Shown: positions 1 to 9,497, counted from the first letter of the stretch. The stretch: 35,660 bases of DNA from Candidatus Limimonas coprohippi (GCA_018065925.1 JAGHSI010000055.1:1-35660), one strand, 5' to 3'. Program-made: numbers and translations. Notes: generated by a model from the sequence alone, not told the origin.

Positions 1-16
1 ATATAAAGAGGCAGAT

Positions 17-679
17 ATGGGAAAGTTAATTGTTATTGAAGGACTTGATGGTTCAGGTAAATCTACACAGACAGAAAATGTTTTAAATTTCATAAAGTCA
101 AAGGGCGTAGAGGTACGTCAGATTAAACTCCCTGATTATGAGTCTGAGTCATCAGCTTTAGTACGTATGTATCTTGGCGGAGAATTTGGTACTCACCCAA
201 AAGATGTCAATGCCTATGCAGCCTCTTCTTTTTATGCGGTTGATAGATATGCAAACTACAACACAAAGTGGAAAGATGATTATCTCTCTGGAAAGGTAAT
301 TCTCGCCGACCGTTATGCGACATCAAACGCAGCACACCAAATGACAAAACTCGACAAGTCCGAGTGGGATGAATACCTCGCTTGGCTTGAAGATTTTGAA
401 TATGTAAAAATTGGAATCCCAAAGCCTTCACTCGTTGTATTTCTTGATATGCCAGTTGAAATATCTCAGAAGCTTATGACTTCTAGATATAAAGGCGATG
501 AGGGTAAGAAGGATGTTCACGAAGCTGATGTCGCTTATCTTCTTGCCTGTAGAGAGGCCGGCATGTATGCCGCTAAAAAGCTTGGTTGGAATATCGTAAA
601 ATGCTATGAAGGTGATGAACCAAGAAGTATCGAAGATATAGCAAGGGACATAGAAGCACTTGTTGCTTCAATCATTTAA
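17..679 (+). CDS. tmk: dTMP kinase (thymidylate kinase)
   Basis: Phosphorylates dTMP to dTDP with ATP in the cytosol, an essential step of dTTP synthesis. The 220-aa protein has a P-loop at residues 8-17 (EGLDGSGKST), a DRY motif (DRYATSNAAHQ) in the nucleoside-binding position, and a basic LID-like stretch (KGDEGKKDVHE). Length fits the family. The ATG lies behind a short AGAGG-type ribosome site at the very left edge of the window, so any upstream gene or promoter is outside view. It is the first visible gene of a colinear run reaching 9456, and only 9 bp separate it from the acetyltransferase that follows. Identity is secure. Other deoxynucleoside kinases share the fold, but the P-loop and DRY context favour Tmk. 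Confidence 0.93.
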   Translation: MGKLIVIEGLDGSGKSTQTENVLNFIKSKGVEVRQIKLPDYESESSALVRMYLGGEFGTHPKDVNAYAASSFYAVDRYANYNTKWKDDYLSGKVILADRYATSNAAHQMTKLDKSEWDEYLAWLEDFEYVKIGIPKPSLVVFLDMPVEISQKLMTSRYKGDEGKKDVHEADVAYLLACREAGMYAAKKLGWNIVKCYEGDEPRSIEDIARDIEALVASII

Positions 680-688
680 GGAGGACAT

Positions 689-1552
689 ATGGAACACGTT
701 GTTGAATTTGCAAACAGTGGCGACTTTGAGCATCTTACCGCTCTTTGGCGTATGGCTTTTGCTGACACGGATGAGTATATCCAGTCTTTCTTTGACACAA
801 TGTATAAAGATGGTCATGCTATCGTATCACGCGAAGAGGGAATTGCAGTAGCATGTGCATATCTTTTACCATGCCAAACTGTAATAAATGGACGACTTTA
901 TAGCACATATTATTTGTACGCTGCTACAACTCATCCAAGCCATAGAAACAAAGGACATATGGCTGCCATTATGCGTAAGGTAGAGGAAGTTGCTATAGAG
1001 AGAGGTATCGACTTTATCGTTCTCGTACCTGCTGAGGATTATCTCTTTAACTATTATGCAAAATTCGGTTATCAGACCGCTTTTTATAAGAAGATTCTTC
1101 ACTTCACACGAGAGGAACTCAAAGGTAAGGCGCTGGAACCTGATCTTAAAGATGCTTACTCACTTGATCTCTTGAATATTCGCCAGAGTTGTCTTGGCTT
1201 TGGTGATTATTTGAACTGGGGTACAGAGGGTATTAAGTACGCAATGTATGCGCACAATGCAGGCTCGGGCTCAATAGCCTTCACAAGTGATGGATATGCA
1301 ATGTACAACATGGGTAAAAATGTTGCATATATCAGAGAGATGTGTACTCTCTCTGATCCTGGCGAACTTTATACTATGCTTCTTCTAGAAGAGGAGGCAG
1401 AACGTTTTACTTTTAACTTGCCAGTAAACTCAAATATCCACTCGGCCGATGAGCGTATTACGAGAGTGGGAATGCTTCTAGCCCTTAATGAAAATGCTCA
1501 AATCGGTGCGTCGGAAATGAGAAACGCATATATAGGTCTTACACTTGGTTAA
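689..1552 (+). CDS. GNAT family N-acetyltransferase
   Basis: A cytosolic acetyl-CoA-dependent acetyltransferase whose substrate cannot be told. The GNAT core is in the first half: the acetyl-CoA binding motif A falls at about residues 81-95 (HPSHRNKGHMAAIM), followed by a helix and the motif B strand and helix (LFNYYAKFGYQ). At 287 aa the protein is about 130 residues longer than a minimal GNAT domain. The C-terminal half lacks a recognisable second motif A and may form a substrate lid or an Eis-like extension (inference). The ATG is preceded by AAGGAGGACAT, a near-ideal ribosome site. It lies between tmk and a DJ-1 family gene and is probably co-transcribed with them. Nothing in the context points to a particular substrate. 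Confidence 0.85.
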   Translation: MEHVVEFANSGDFEHLTALWRMAFADTDEYIQSFFDTMYKDGHAIVSREEGIAVACAYLLPCQTVINGRLYSTYYLYAATTHPSHRNKGHMAAIMRKVEEVAIERGIDFIVLVPAEDYLFNYYAKFGYQTAFYKKILHFTREELKGKALEPDLKDAYSLDLLNIRQSCLGFGDYLNWGTEGIKYAMYAHNAGSGSIAFTSDGYAMYNMGKNVAYIREMCTLSDPGELYTMLLLEEEAERFTFNLPVNSNIHSADERITRVGMLLALNENAQIGASEMRNAYIGLTLG

Positions 1553-1562
1553 GGAGGAATTT

Positions 1563-2108
1563 ATGGTTTACATTCTTTTGGCAGAAGGCTTTGAAGAAAT
1601 TGAGGCTTTGACTCCAGTTGATGTACTTCGTCGCGCTGGTGTCGATGTTAAAACTGTAGCCGTAGGCAGAGACTACACAGTAATAGGTGCTCACGGTATT
1701 CCTGTAAAAGCAGATATTTTGATTGCGGATGTCAAGGACTCCGATATCACTGCTGTTGTACTTCCAGGTGGTATGCCTGGAACTAAAAATCTTGATGCAA
1801 GTGATGAGGTTCGTGGCCTCGTAAGATTTTGTGCAGATAAGCATTTACTCATCTGCGCTATCTGCGCAGCACCATCTGTACTCGGCCATATGAGACTTCT
1901 AGTTGGCAGAAAAGCAACTTGTTTCCCAGGATTTGAAAGCGAACTTCATAGTTCCATCTTTACTGGCGCATCCGTTACAAAAGATGGAAATATTATTACT
2001 GCAGATGGCCCTGGCAGTGCACTTGGTTTTGCTGAGGCTATAGCTGCAGAATTTGTAGGAAAAGATGCTGCTCATAGAGTCGTTGATTCTATGATGTGCA
2101 GATTCTAA
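1563..2108 (+). CDS. DJ-1/PfpI family protein
   Basis: A 181-aa member of the DJ-1/ThiJ/PfpI superfamily. The acidic partner residue lies in GFEEIEA (Glu14, equivalent to human DJ-1 Glu18) and the nucleophilic cysteine is Cys101 in ICAICAAP, equivalent to DJ-1 Cys106. The PGG motif (LPGGMPG) is at residues 67-73. Family members have been described as glyoxalase/deglycase-like enzymes, redox sensors or chaperones, and the sequence does not choose among these. I place the start at the ATG directly after AAGGAGGAATTT. An upstream in-frame ATG 18 bases earlier would overlap the preceding gene and has no ribosome site. Expected to be cytosolic, since there is no signal peptide. The subfamily resembles the bacterial 4-methyl-5(b-hydroxyethyl)-thiazole monophosphate biosynthesis (ThiJ) annotation group. 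Confidence 0.88.
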   Translation: MVYILLAEGFEEIEALTPVDVLRRAGVDVKTVAVGRDYTVIGAHGIPVKADILIADVKDSDITAVVLPGGMPGTKNLDASDEVRGLVRFCADKHLLICAICAAPSVLGHMRLLVGRKATCFPGFESELHSSIFTGASVTKDGNIITADGPGSALGFAEAIAAEFVGKDAAHRVVDSMMCRF

Positions 2109-2128
2109 TTTGGAGGACATTTTAAGAA

Positions 2129-3628
2129 ATGGCATTTGATGCAGACAAAGAACTCGAAGCACTCATAAATAATTTGAATGCTGAAGATAAACAGGTGGAT
2201 CAGAAAGCTCATGTTGTAGCTCAAGAATGGAAGCCACCTGTTGAAAAGAAGAACAATGAGGAATACTACAGTGGCGAAGTTTACTTCTCCGCTAAGAAGA
2301 CTGCGCGTCCGGATGAGCCTATAGTTAGAAGACAAGCACAGGCACAGACACCTCAGCAGAGAAGACCAATGACTGGCGCTCAAAGACCAAGCCAGGGTCG
2401 GCCTGTAAGACGCGCACAGGGCCAGGGTAGACCAACTCAGGGAAGGACCCAGACTCAAGCTCGTAATAGATACAAATCAAAAACAAGATTTAGCAACACA
2501 AGAAATACAGCACAAAGAGGCGGGGGAGAATTTAATCTTAAGAAATTTATCCAATCCAACGGTACAAAAGGTGCTTTAATTTATGTTGCTGTTCTTGTGG
2601 CAATTTCTGCAATCTTTTCCGTTTACGCTATGTCCTTTGTAAATGATATTCTCGGTAGCAACCGTTCAACAGATGTTGTAACTATAACAGTTTCAGAAAA
2701 CACAACAACAAGTAAACTCATAAACCAGCTTAAGAAGAACAAACTTATCAAGCGTAAAGGTCTTTGTAAGACATTTATGATGCTCACAAGTGGCATGCAT
2801 AAGTCAACTGACTATAAGACATACTTGAGTGGTGTTTATGATCTCTCGCCATCAATGGGTCTTGAGAAGATGCTTCTCTCATGTCAGGAAGTTCAAAAGG
2901 CTGACACTGTAACAGTTACTATCCCTGAGGGATTTAACATTGACCAAATTGCTTTAAAACTTGAAAAGGCAGGCGTTTGTACTTCTGCTGATTTCTATAG
3001 CAATCTTAAAAAAGCTACTTTCGATAACCAAATGCTTAAAGGTATCGAGAATAAGAATGCACGTTATAACTACCTCGAAGGTTACCTATATCCAGATACC
3101 TACGAATTCTATGTTGGTCAGAGCGCAAGCTCAGTAATTAGAAAACTCCTTGAGAATTCAGAGAATAAGTGGACTAAGGAATATTCAACTCAGGCGAAGA
3201 AGATGGGTATGTCCATGGATGAGGTTCTCACTATGGCTTCTATCATTCAGAAAGAGGCCGGTGATGCAGAACAGATGCCAATTATTGCATCAGTATTCTA
3301 TAACCGACTTAAGTCTTCGTCTTTCCGTTGTCTCCAGTCTGATGCTACAACGGTTTATGTTGCAAAATTTATCAAGCCAAATGTCTCAGTCGGTGAGGCT
3401 GATACATACGCTCAGAAATATGATACATATAAGTGCATCGGTCTTCCTGCTGGTCCTATCTGTTGTCCTGGTAACGATGCTATTAAGGCTGTACTTTGGC
3501 CTTCGGAAACTGACTATTATTTCTTTGGACATGATTCATCAGGAAAGATGTACGCTGCAAAGACAGAGTCAGAACGTAATAAACTTATGTATCAATCAGT
3601 GGTAGGTACTGACGATGAAGACAAATAG
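2129..3628 (+). CDS. mltG: Endolytic murein transglycosylase MltG with a long basic cytoplasmic tail
   Basis: Cleaves nascent glycan strands at the outer face of the membrane and releases them from synthesis. The 499-aa protein has a cytoplasmic N-terminal tail of about 148 residues, one membrane segment at about 149-171, then the extracellular YceG/MltG domain. The catalytic Glu is Glu376 in MASIIQKEAG, aligned with E. coli MltG LASIVEKETG. The LEGYLYPDTYEF motif is also typical. The tail is odd: residues 67-120 carry 13 Arg, 2 Lys, 12 Gln and no acidic residue, with repeated QGRP/QGRT units. The ATG follows GGAGGACATTTTAAGAA. The 3' end overlaps the next gene by 14 bp, suggesting translational coupling. 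In many Firmicutes an mltG homologue sits near a U32-family gene, as here. Confidence 0.92.
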   Translation: MAFDADKELEALINNLNAEDKQVDQKAHVVAQEWKPPVEKKNNEEYYSGEVYFSAKKTARPDEPIVRRQAQAQTPQQRRPMTGAQRPSQGRPVRRAQGQGRPTQGRTQTQARNRYKSKTRFSNTRNTAQRGGGEFNLKKFIQSNGTKGALIYVAVLVAISAIFSVYAMSFVNDILGSNRSTDVVTITVSENTTTSKLINQLKKNKLIKRKGLCKTFMMLTSGMHKSTDYKTYLSGVYDLSPSMGLEKMLLSCQEVQKADTVTVTIPEGFNIDQIALKLEKAGVCTSADFYSNLKKATFDNQMLKGIENKNARYNYLEGYLYPDTYEFYVGQSASSVIRKLLENSENKWTKEYSTQAKKMGMSMDEVLTMASIIQKEAGDAEQMPIIASVFYNRLKSSSFRCLQSDATTVYVAKFIKPNVSVGEADTYAQKYDTYKCIGLPAGPICCPGNDAIKAVLWPSETDYYFFGHDSSGKMYAAKTESERNKLMYQSVVGTDDEDK

Positions 3629-4844
3629 ACCGGAATTACTTGCGCCCGCAGGTGACGCTGAGCGCCTCGAGTCTGCGCTCCTTTATGGCGCAGATGCAGT
3701 TTATCTTGGCGGTCAGCTCTTCAACATGCGTGCGGCAACAGAGAGTTTTGACGACAAAACTCTCTATGATGCTGTGAAAAAGTGTCATGATAAAGGTGTT
3801 GCTGTACACCTCGTTGCAAATACACTTCCACGAAATAATGAGGTGCCAGCATTACCACACTTCTTTGAGGTGGCACAGGATGCCGGTGTAGATGCATTTA
3901 TCATCGCCGATATCGGCGTGATGCGTCTCGCTCAAAAGTACGCTCCAAATGTTGACATTCATATGTCAACACAGACTGGTGTCGTAAACTATGAGACCGC
4001 ATCAGCTCTTTACGATCTCGGCGCAAAACGTATAGTTATGGCACGCGAAGTATGCCTTGACGATATCGCGGAGATTCGTGCAAAGACTCCAAAGGAACTT
4101 GAAATTGAATGCTTTGTACATGGCGCTATGTGTATGAGCTTCTCAGGTCGTTGTATGCTCTCAAACTATATGACTGGTAGAGATGCAAATCGTGGTGACT
4201 GTGCACAACCTTGTCGCTGGAAGTATCACCTTGTAGAGGAAAAACGTCCTGGTCAGTATTTTGAAATCACTGATAGTAAGGATGGAACATATATCTTAAA
4301 TTCACAGGATATGTGTATGATCGAGCACATCCCTGAACTCGTTGCTGCAGGAGTTGACAGTTTTAAAATCGAGGGCAGAGCAAAATCTGCCTATTATGCA
4401 GCTGCTGTAACTAATGCTTATCGTGCAGCAATTGACGAGTATAAAAGGAACCCTTCGTCAGATTTCAAACCATCTCAGTGGATTATTGACGAGATGAGAA
4501 AAATCAGTTATAGGGATTATTGCACAGGATTTTATTTTAATAGTCCGAATGAAAATGCTCATGTTTACTACGATGGCATTTATATTCGTGAATGGGATAT
4601 TATCGCAAATGTTTTGGGCACTAAAGATGGATATCTTGAAGTTATTCAAAGGAATCGCTTCTTCAAGGGAGATGAACTTGAAGTCTTGATGCCTGGCACA
4701 GAACCTTTCAAAATCTCGGCAGATGAGATGTTTAATGAGAAGGATGAGCCTATCGACGTTGCACCAAACCCTATGGCGATAATAAAAATCAAATGTGACA
4801 AAGAAATTATGCCGGGAGCTATACTCCGCAAGGAAAAGGAGTAA
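3615..4844 (+). CDS. U32 family protein, TrhP/YrrO-like tRNA hydroxylation factor
   Basis: A 409-aa protein of the family historically called peptidase U32. It opens with the U32 signature LLAPAGDAERLESALLYGAD (from about residue 8) and has the central motif GRCMLSNYMTGRDANRGDC followed by AQPCRW. Cysteines at 173, 180, 196 and 234 have nearly the same spacing as the four 4Fe-4S ligands of E. coli UbiU, so an iron-sulfur cluster is likely (inference). Length and the short C-terminal beta domain fit the TrhP/YrrO group, which acts in prephenate-dependent 5-hydroxylation of uridine 34 in tRNA. No proteolytic residues are evident. The start lies inside the mltG 3' end, and dgt follows after 2 bp. 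A companion YrrN-like gene is not in the window. RlhA-type 23S rRNA hydroxylation is the main alternative. Confidence 0.85.
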   Translation: MKTNRPELLAPAGDAERLESALLYGADAVYLGGQLFNMRAATESFDDKTLYDAVKKCHDKGVAVHLVANTLPRNNEVPALPHFFEVAQDAGVDAFIIADIGVMRLAQKYAPNVDIHMSTQTGVVNYETASALYDLGAKRIVMAREVCLDDIAEIRAKTPKELEIECFVHGAMCMSFSGRCMLSNYMTGRDANRGDCAQPCRWKYHLVEEKRPGQYFEITDSKDGTYILNSQDMCMIEHIPELVAAGVDSFKIEGRAKSAYYAAAVTNAYRAAIDEYKRNPSSDFKPSQWIIDEMRKISYRDYCTGFYFNSPNENAHVYYDGIYIREWDIIANVLGTKDGYLEVIQRNRFFKGDELEVLMPGTEPFKISADEMFNEKDEPIDVAPNPMAIIKIKCDKEIMPGAILRKEKE

Positions 4845-4846
4845 TT

Positions 4847-5845
4847 ATGTCAAATATTAGGGAAGAAACATTGAGAATTGAGGACTTGGCCCTCAGTACC
4901 AAAGCAATGCATTGCCGAGAAACAAAGGGCAGAGCAGTCTTTGAGGAAGAGGATGATATCCGTACGGCCTATCAGAGGGATAGGGACCGTATTATTCACT
5001 CTGCGGCTTTCCGTCGACTAAAACATAAGACACAGGTATTTTTAGCTCCAACTGGAGATCATTATAGAACAAGACTTACACATACACTTGAGGTATCTCA
5101 AATAGCGAGAACTATGGCTCGAGGCCTCCGCCTTAATGAGGACTTAACCGAGGCTATCGCTTTAGGCCACGACCTTGGTCACACACCATTTGGACGCGCC
5201 GGTGGGCGTGCTCTTAACGATGTGTTCCCTGGCGGGTTCAAACATTATGAACAGAGCCTCCGTGTTGTGGACGTGCTTGAAAAGCACGGTCGTGGCCTCA
5301 ATCTCACATATGAGGTGCGCGACGGTATTGTCTGTCATACAGTAGGTAAAGAATCAGACACCTTAGAGGGTAGACTTGTAAAGGTGGCTGACCATATCGC
5401 GTATATCAACCACGATATTGATGACGCAGAGCGTGCTGGTATTTTAACTGAGGAGGATATTCCAAAGGATCTTCGAATTATACTCGGCGAGAAAAAATCG
5501 CAGCGCATTAATACTATGGTTCGCTCGGTTATCGAAAATTCAACTGACGATATTAGAATGGCTCCAGATATAGAAAAAGCCTATGATGAGATCCATAAAT
5601 TTATGTTTGCAAATGTCTATACTAACCCAACTTGTAAAGGTGAAGAGGGTAAAGCTATGGACATAGTTGTAAAACTTTATAAATACTTCCTTCAGCATCC
5701 AGATGAGATGCCAGAGGATTATCAGATTGTTGCAAAAAATGAGGGCGAAGAGCGCGGTGCTTGTGATTATATCTCGGGTATGAGTGACCATTACGCACTC
5801 GCAACATATAATAAGATATTTGTACCTAAGTTCTGGGTAGAATAA
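4847..5845 (+). CDS. dgt: Deoxyguanosinetriphosphate triphosphohydrolase-like HD protein
   Basis: Hydrolyses dNTPs, classically dGTP, to the deoxynucleoside and triphosphate, so lowering or balancing dNTP pools. The 332-aa protein carries the HD-domain metal ligands His79 (RLTHTLEV) and His108-Asp109 (GHDLGHTPFG), plus the preceding FRRLKHKTQVF segment typical of bacterial dGTPase-like proteins. A further conserved D falls in VKVADHIAYINHDIDDA. The length matches the short dGTPase subfamily common in Clostridia rather than the roughly 500-aa E. coli Dgt, so the true substrate preference is uncertain. The ATG follows AAAAGGAGTAATT, overlapping the end of the previous gene. It sits directly before dnaG and rpoD, an arrangement recurring in Clostridia. 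Confidence 0.9.
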   Translation: MSNIREETLRIEDLALSTKAMHCRETKGRAVFEEEDDIRTAYQRDRDRIIHSAAFRRLKHKTQVFLAPTGDHYRTRLTHTLEVSQIARTMARGLRLNEDLTEAIALGHDLGHTPFGRAGGRALNDVFPGGFKHYEQSLRVVDVLEKHGRGLNLTYEVRDGIVCHTVGKESDTLEGRLVKVADHIAYINHDIDDAERAGILTEEDIPKDLRIILGEKKSQRINTMVRSVIENSTDDIRMAPDIEKAYDEIHKFMFANVYTNPTCKGEEGKAMDIVVKLYKYFLQHPDEMPEDYQIVAKNEGEERGACDYISGMSDHYALATYNKIFVPKFWVE

Positions 5846-5878
5846 GAAACTCAAAGTGTTACGAAAGGAGGGGGTACT

Positions 5879-7612
5879 GTGGCCGTAAGACTTAGTGAAC
5901 AGTTCTTAGAACAGCTTCGTGACAGAATTGACATCGAGCAACTCATCGGAGAATATGTTGACCTTAAGCGTGCAGGTAGACTTACAAAAGGTCTCTGTCC
6001 GTTCCACAGCGAAAAGACTCCTTCTTTTGTTGTATATCCTGAAAGTCAGTCCTACTACTGCTTTGGTTGTACAAAGGGTGGCGATGCCATTACTTTCATT
6101 AGAGATATTGAGAATCTTGACTATATTGAGGCTGTAAAATTTCTTGCTGATAAAGCTGGACTCTCAATGCCGACTGAGCAGTACGATGACACGCTTATAA
6201 AAAAGAGAAAACGCATGATTGAGATGAACAAAGATGCGGCACGCTTCTTCCATCAATACATGCTTTCACCAAAAGGACAAAAGGGTCTTGAGTATTGGAG
6301 CGGGCGAGGTCTTACACCACAGACCATCACACATTTTGGTCTAGGTTATGCTCCGGATGATTGGACCACATTTATGTCATATATGCGTAGCAAGGGATAT
6401 TCTGCGCAAGAATTATTTGAGGGCGACCTCTGCAGAAAGTCAGTTAGGGATGAAAAGACCAACTTTTATCCAACTTTTAAAAATAGAGTTATCACTCCAA
6501 TCATTGACTTAAGAGGAAATGTCGTTGCTTTTGGCGGTAGAGTCCTCGATGACTCAAAACCAAAGTATCTAAATACTAGCGATACTTTGATTTATAAAAA
6601 GGGTCAAAACTTATTTGCTATGAACTTCGCAAAGGCATCAAATGAGGATAGCTTGATTCTTTGCGAGGGATATATGGATGTTATTGCGCTTCACCAAGCG
6701 GGATTTACAAATGCCGTTGCGGGCCTCGGTACTGCTTTGACCGAAGAACAGGTGCGACTCATCTCGCACTACTGCTCGAAGGTCTACCTGTCTTATGACA
6801 GTGACGAGGCTGGTCAAAAAGCACTTACAAGTGCTATCGATAAGTTGAATAAAACCGCACTTAGCATTCATCCACTTAAGTATTCAGGTGCAAAAGACCC
6901 TGATGAAGTTATTAAAAAATTTGGTCCAGAGCGTTGGAAGACAATTCTCTCCGGCGCGATGAACGAAATTGAATATAAGCTCCTCACATGCAAAGAGGGA
7001 CTCGACACAACCACAGATGACGGACGGTTGAAATACTTACGCAAGGCCGTGCCTATTTTAGCGCCACTTGGCGCCATCGAGAAGGATATTTATACCTCCC
7101 GTCTATCTGAGGAATTGTCAGTATCAAAGGATGCCATAATGGCACAGGTCAAAGACGCGGAACGACGCCTTAATAGGCGGAATAAGAAAAGTGATTTCAG
7201 CAGTCTTGGCCGAGGCTTTGATGACAAGGTTCGTGCTCATCGAGCAGAGGAGACTATAATTACATCTCTCATGAACAATCCAGATTTCTTAAAGATTGTT
7301 GAACTACAGTTGACACCGGAAGAATTTCCAAGTGATTTTTACAGACATGCATTTATTGTATTCTCTGAAAGAATAAAGTCCGGTCAATCACTTGACTTCA
7401 TATATCTCTCATCTGAATTTTCTAATGAGGAGATGGGACATCTCGTTAAGCTACAGCATAGTGGGGCATTGATATCCAACACAGAGGATGAGGTAAAGGA
7501 CAGTATTAAAGCTCTCAAAGAGGAGAACCAAAAAGCCCAACAAACTAAAGATGTAGTTGAACTCAGTGATGAGGATTTCTTGAAACTATTCAAAAATAAT
7601 AAGGATGTGTAA
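5879..7612 (+). CDS. dnaG: DNA primase
   Basis: Synthesises RNA primers at the replication fork together with the DnaB-type helicase. The 577-aa protein starts with a CHC2 zinc-binding domain (Cys40, His43, Cys61, Cys64 in [11 protein letters not shown] and YYCFGC). It continues with the catalytic core and a TOPRIM fold whose acidic residues include Glu263 (LCEGYMDV) and the SYDSDEAG motif. The C-terminal 150 residues resemble the helicase-interaction domain. Length is normal. Translation starts at GTG, chosen because AAAGGAGGGGG lies just upstream and the protein start matches the family. It lies between dgt and rpoD in the classical macromolecular synthesis arrangement (rpsU is absent). The stop is 2 bp before the rpoD ATG. 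Confidence 0.96.
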   Translation: MAVRLSEQFLEQLRDRIDIEQLIGEYVDLKRAGRLTKGLCPFHSEKTPSFVVYPESQSYYCFGCTKGGDAITFIRDIENLDYIEAVKFLADKAGLSMPTEQYDDTLIKKRKRMIEMNKDAARFFHQYMLSPKGQKGLEYWSGRGLTPQTITHFGLGYAPDDWTTFMSYMRSKGYSAQELFEGDLCRKSVRDEKTNFYPTFKNRVITPIIDLRGNVVAFGGRVLDDSKPKYLNTSDTLIYKKGQNLFAMNFAKASNEDSLILCEGYMDVIALHQAGFTNAVAGLGTALTEEQVRLISHYCSKVYLSYDSDEAGQKALTSAIDKLNKTALSIHPLKYSGAKDPDEVIKKFGPERWKTILSGAMNEIEYKLLTCKEGLDTTTDDGRLKYLRKAVPILAPLGAIEKDIYTSRLSEELSVSKDAIMAQVKDAERRLNRRNKKSDFSSLGRGFDDKVRAHRAEETIITSLMNNPDFLKIVELQLTPEEFPSDFYRHAFIVFSERIKSGQSLDFIYLSSEFSNEEMGHLVKLQHSGALISNTEDEVKDSIKALKEENQKAQQTKDVVELSDEDFLKLFKNNKDV

Positions 7613-7614
7613 AC

Positions 7615-8712
7615 ATGGCAGAAGAAAAAGGTTTTAATGTCATTACCGCCCTTGTTGAGAAGGGTAAGGCACAAGGTAGACTCTCAACAAATGACATTGA
7701 CGCAGCAATCGTTGAAGTAGATATGGACATGGAGGAACTTGATCACCTCTATGAAACTCTCGATCAAAATGGTATCGAGATTATCGATGACCTCGGCGAT
7801 GCAGCTCTCGAGTCTTTAAATTTCGACCTTGAAATGCCAAAGGCAGTAGAACTTGGTGCAGTTGACAACTCAAACAAGAATGCTGCAATGGATGACCCAG
7901 TAAAGGTGTACTTAAAGGAAATCGGTAGAGTTCCACTTTTGACACCTGAGGAGGAAATCGACCTCGCTATTCGTATCTCAGAGGGTGATGAGGCAGCTAA
8001 GAAAAAACTTGCTGAATCAAACCTTCGTCTTGTTGTATCTATTGCAAAGAGATACGTTGGCCGTGGCATGAGTTTTCTCGATCTTATCCAGGAAGGAAAC
8101 CTTGGACTTATTAAGGCAGTAGATAAGTTCGACTTTACAAAAGGATTTAAGTTCTCAACATATGCTACATGGTGGATCCGCCAGGCTATTACAAGAGCAA
8201 TTGCTGACCAGGCAAGAACAATTCGTATACCAGTACATATGGTTGAAACTATCAACAAAGTTAAGAAGACAAATTCAATTCTTCTTCATAAGAATGGCCG
8301 TGATCCAACAGCTGAAGAGATTGCAAAGGAACTCGATATGCCTGTAGAAAAGGTTCGCGAGATTCTTCGCGTTGCTCAGGAACCAGTTTCTCTTGAGACA
8401 CCAATAGGTGAAGAGGAAGATTCACATCTTGGCGACTTCATCCCAGATGATGATGCACTCGCTCCTGCAGACGCTGCATCAATGCTTCTCCTTAAGGAGC
8501 AGCTCGCTGAAGTACTTAAGACCTTAACTCCACGTGAGGAGAAGGTTCTCTCACTCCGTTTCGGTCTTGAGGATGGACACCCAAGAACACTTGAAGAAGT
8601 AGGTAAGGAGTTCAATGTAACTCGTGAGCGTATTCGTCAGATTGAGGCTAAGGCTCTTCGCAAGCTTCGTCATCCTTCACGCTCAAAGAAACTTAAGGAC
8701 TTCCTTGATTAA
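7615..8712 (+). CDS. rpoD: RNA polymerase primary sigma factor (sigma-70/SigA)
   Basis: Main sigma factor directing RNA polymerase to housekeeping promoters. The 365-aa protein has a short region 1.1 (residues 1-75), region 1.2 ([20 protein letters not shown]), region 2 with the -10 recognition helix ([20 protein letters not shown], followed by RTIRIPVHM), region 3, and region 4.2 ([20 protein letters not shown]) for the -35 element. Its size matches Bacillus SigA (about 370 aa) and not the longer proteobacterial form. It starts 2 bp after dnaG, so the two are co-transcribed. The ribosome site (AAGGATGTGTAAAC) overlaps the dnaG stop. No internal promoter is obvious, but heat or growth-phase promoters inside dnaG are known in other species and were not excluded. 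Confidence 0.97.
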   Translation: MAEEKGFNVITALVEKGKAQGRLSTNDIDAAIVEVDMDMEELDHLYETLDQNGIEIIDDLGDAALESLNFDLEMPKAVELGAVDNSNKNAAMDDPVKVYLKEIGRVPLLTPEEEIDLAIRISEGDEAAKKKLAESNLRLVVSIAKRYVGRGMSFLDLIQEGNLGLIKAVDKFDFTKGFKFSTYATWWIRQAITRAIADQARTIRIPVHMVETINKVKKTNSILLHKNGRDPTAEEIAKELDMPVEKVREILRVAQEPVSLETPIGEEEDSHLGDFIPDDDALAPADAASMLLLKEQLAEVLKTLTPREEKVLSLRFGLEDGHPRTLEEVGKEFNVTRERIRQIEAKALRKLRHPSRSKKLKDFLD

Positions 8713-8724
8713 GAAGGGTAAAAA

Positions 8725-9456
8725 ATGATTTATTATTTTTCGGGAACAGGTAACAGCGAGTGGGCTGCAAAGGAACTTGCAGTACTCACCAACGATACCG
8801 CTGAATTTATCACAAAAGATACTAAGGCAAAATATGATGAAAAACTTGGAATTATTTTTCCAATTTATGCTTGGGGTGTACCGGGCCCAGTTGAGGATTT
8901 CTTAAAGACTTTAGAAATCCCAGAGGACACATATTTCTATGCTGTTGCAACATGTGGTTCAAACTGTGGACGTGTTGATGATCAGATTATGAAACTCACC
9001 TCACGTAAACTTAATGCCATTCTCTCACTTTCACTTCCTAACAACTATATCCAAGGCGGTGACTGTGATACACCAAAGAAGGCTATCGAGAAGTTTAAGA
9101 AGGCAAAGCCAAAACTTCTTGATTTCGCAAATAGCATTAATAATAAAGAGGTTATTAAAGTTGTCGATAGAGGACCGCTTCCAGGTCTCATGACTGAAGT
9201 TATTCATCCATCTTTTATTAAGTATGCAACTAGTGATAAGAAGTTTAGCGTTAATGATGATTGTTCATCCTGCGGTGCTTGTGTAAATAACTGCCCACTT
9301 GATAACATTACATTAAAAGATGGTAAACCTATTTGGAATGGCAACTGCTCGCAGTGCACATCCTGCATTAACCGTTGCCCAAAGAATGCTATTCAATATG
9401 GCGCTTCAAAACCATCTCGTGTTCGCTATTATTTCAAAGAGGAATATGTAAAATAA
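8725..9456 (+). CDS. EFR1 family flavodoxin/ferredoxin protein
   Basis: A 243-aa cytosolic electron-transfer protein. The N-terminal flavodoxin-like domain begins with the FMN phosphate loop YYFSGTGNSEWAA (residues 3-15). The C-terminal domain holds two 4Fe-4S motifs of the ferredoxin type: CSSCGACVNNCP and CSQCTSCINRCP. This combination defines the EFR1 group, common in anaerobic gut Clostridia. The redox partner is unknown. The ATG follows AAGAAGGGTAAAAA and is 12 bp after rpoD, so the gene may be the last of the long operon. A hairpin with a T-run follows at 9470-9497. Identity as a flavodoxin-ferredoxin fusion is firm; physiological role is not. Confidence 0.9.
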   Translation: MIYYFSGTGNSEWAAKELAVLTNDTAEFITKDTKAKYDEKLGIIFPIYAWGVPGPVEDFLKTLEIPEDTYFYAVATCGSNCGRVDDQIMKLTSRKLNAILSLSLPNNYIQGGDCDTPKKAIEKFKKAKPKLLDFANSINNKEVIKVVDRGPLPGLMTEVIHPSFIKYATSDKKFSVNDDCSSCGACVNNCPLDNITLKDGKPIWNGNCSQCTSCINRCPKNAIQYGASKPSRVRYYFKEEYVK

Positions 9457-9469
9457 TTAAAAATTAAGC

Positions 9470-9497
9470 CCCTATCATCGTGATAGGGACTTTTTTT
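9470..9497. terminator. Bidirectional hairpin terminator
   Basis: Perfect 8-bp stem CCCTATCA/TGATAGGG with a 3-nt loop TCG, followed on the plus strand by a run of seven T. On the minus strand the stem is followed by a moderately T-rich stretch. It lies between the convergent EFR1 gene and permease gene, and probably ends both. Confidence 0.88.

Noticed and set aside
2105-2458. Open frame of 117 codons on the minus strand inside mltG
   Set aside because: It is antisense to the strong mltG gene, has low-complexity Ser/Leu runs from the Gln/Arg-rich tail, and no ribosome site.
7764-8258. 164-codon minus-strand frame inside rpoD
   Set aside because: Antisense to a highly conserved gene, with no ribosome site and no recognisable domain.
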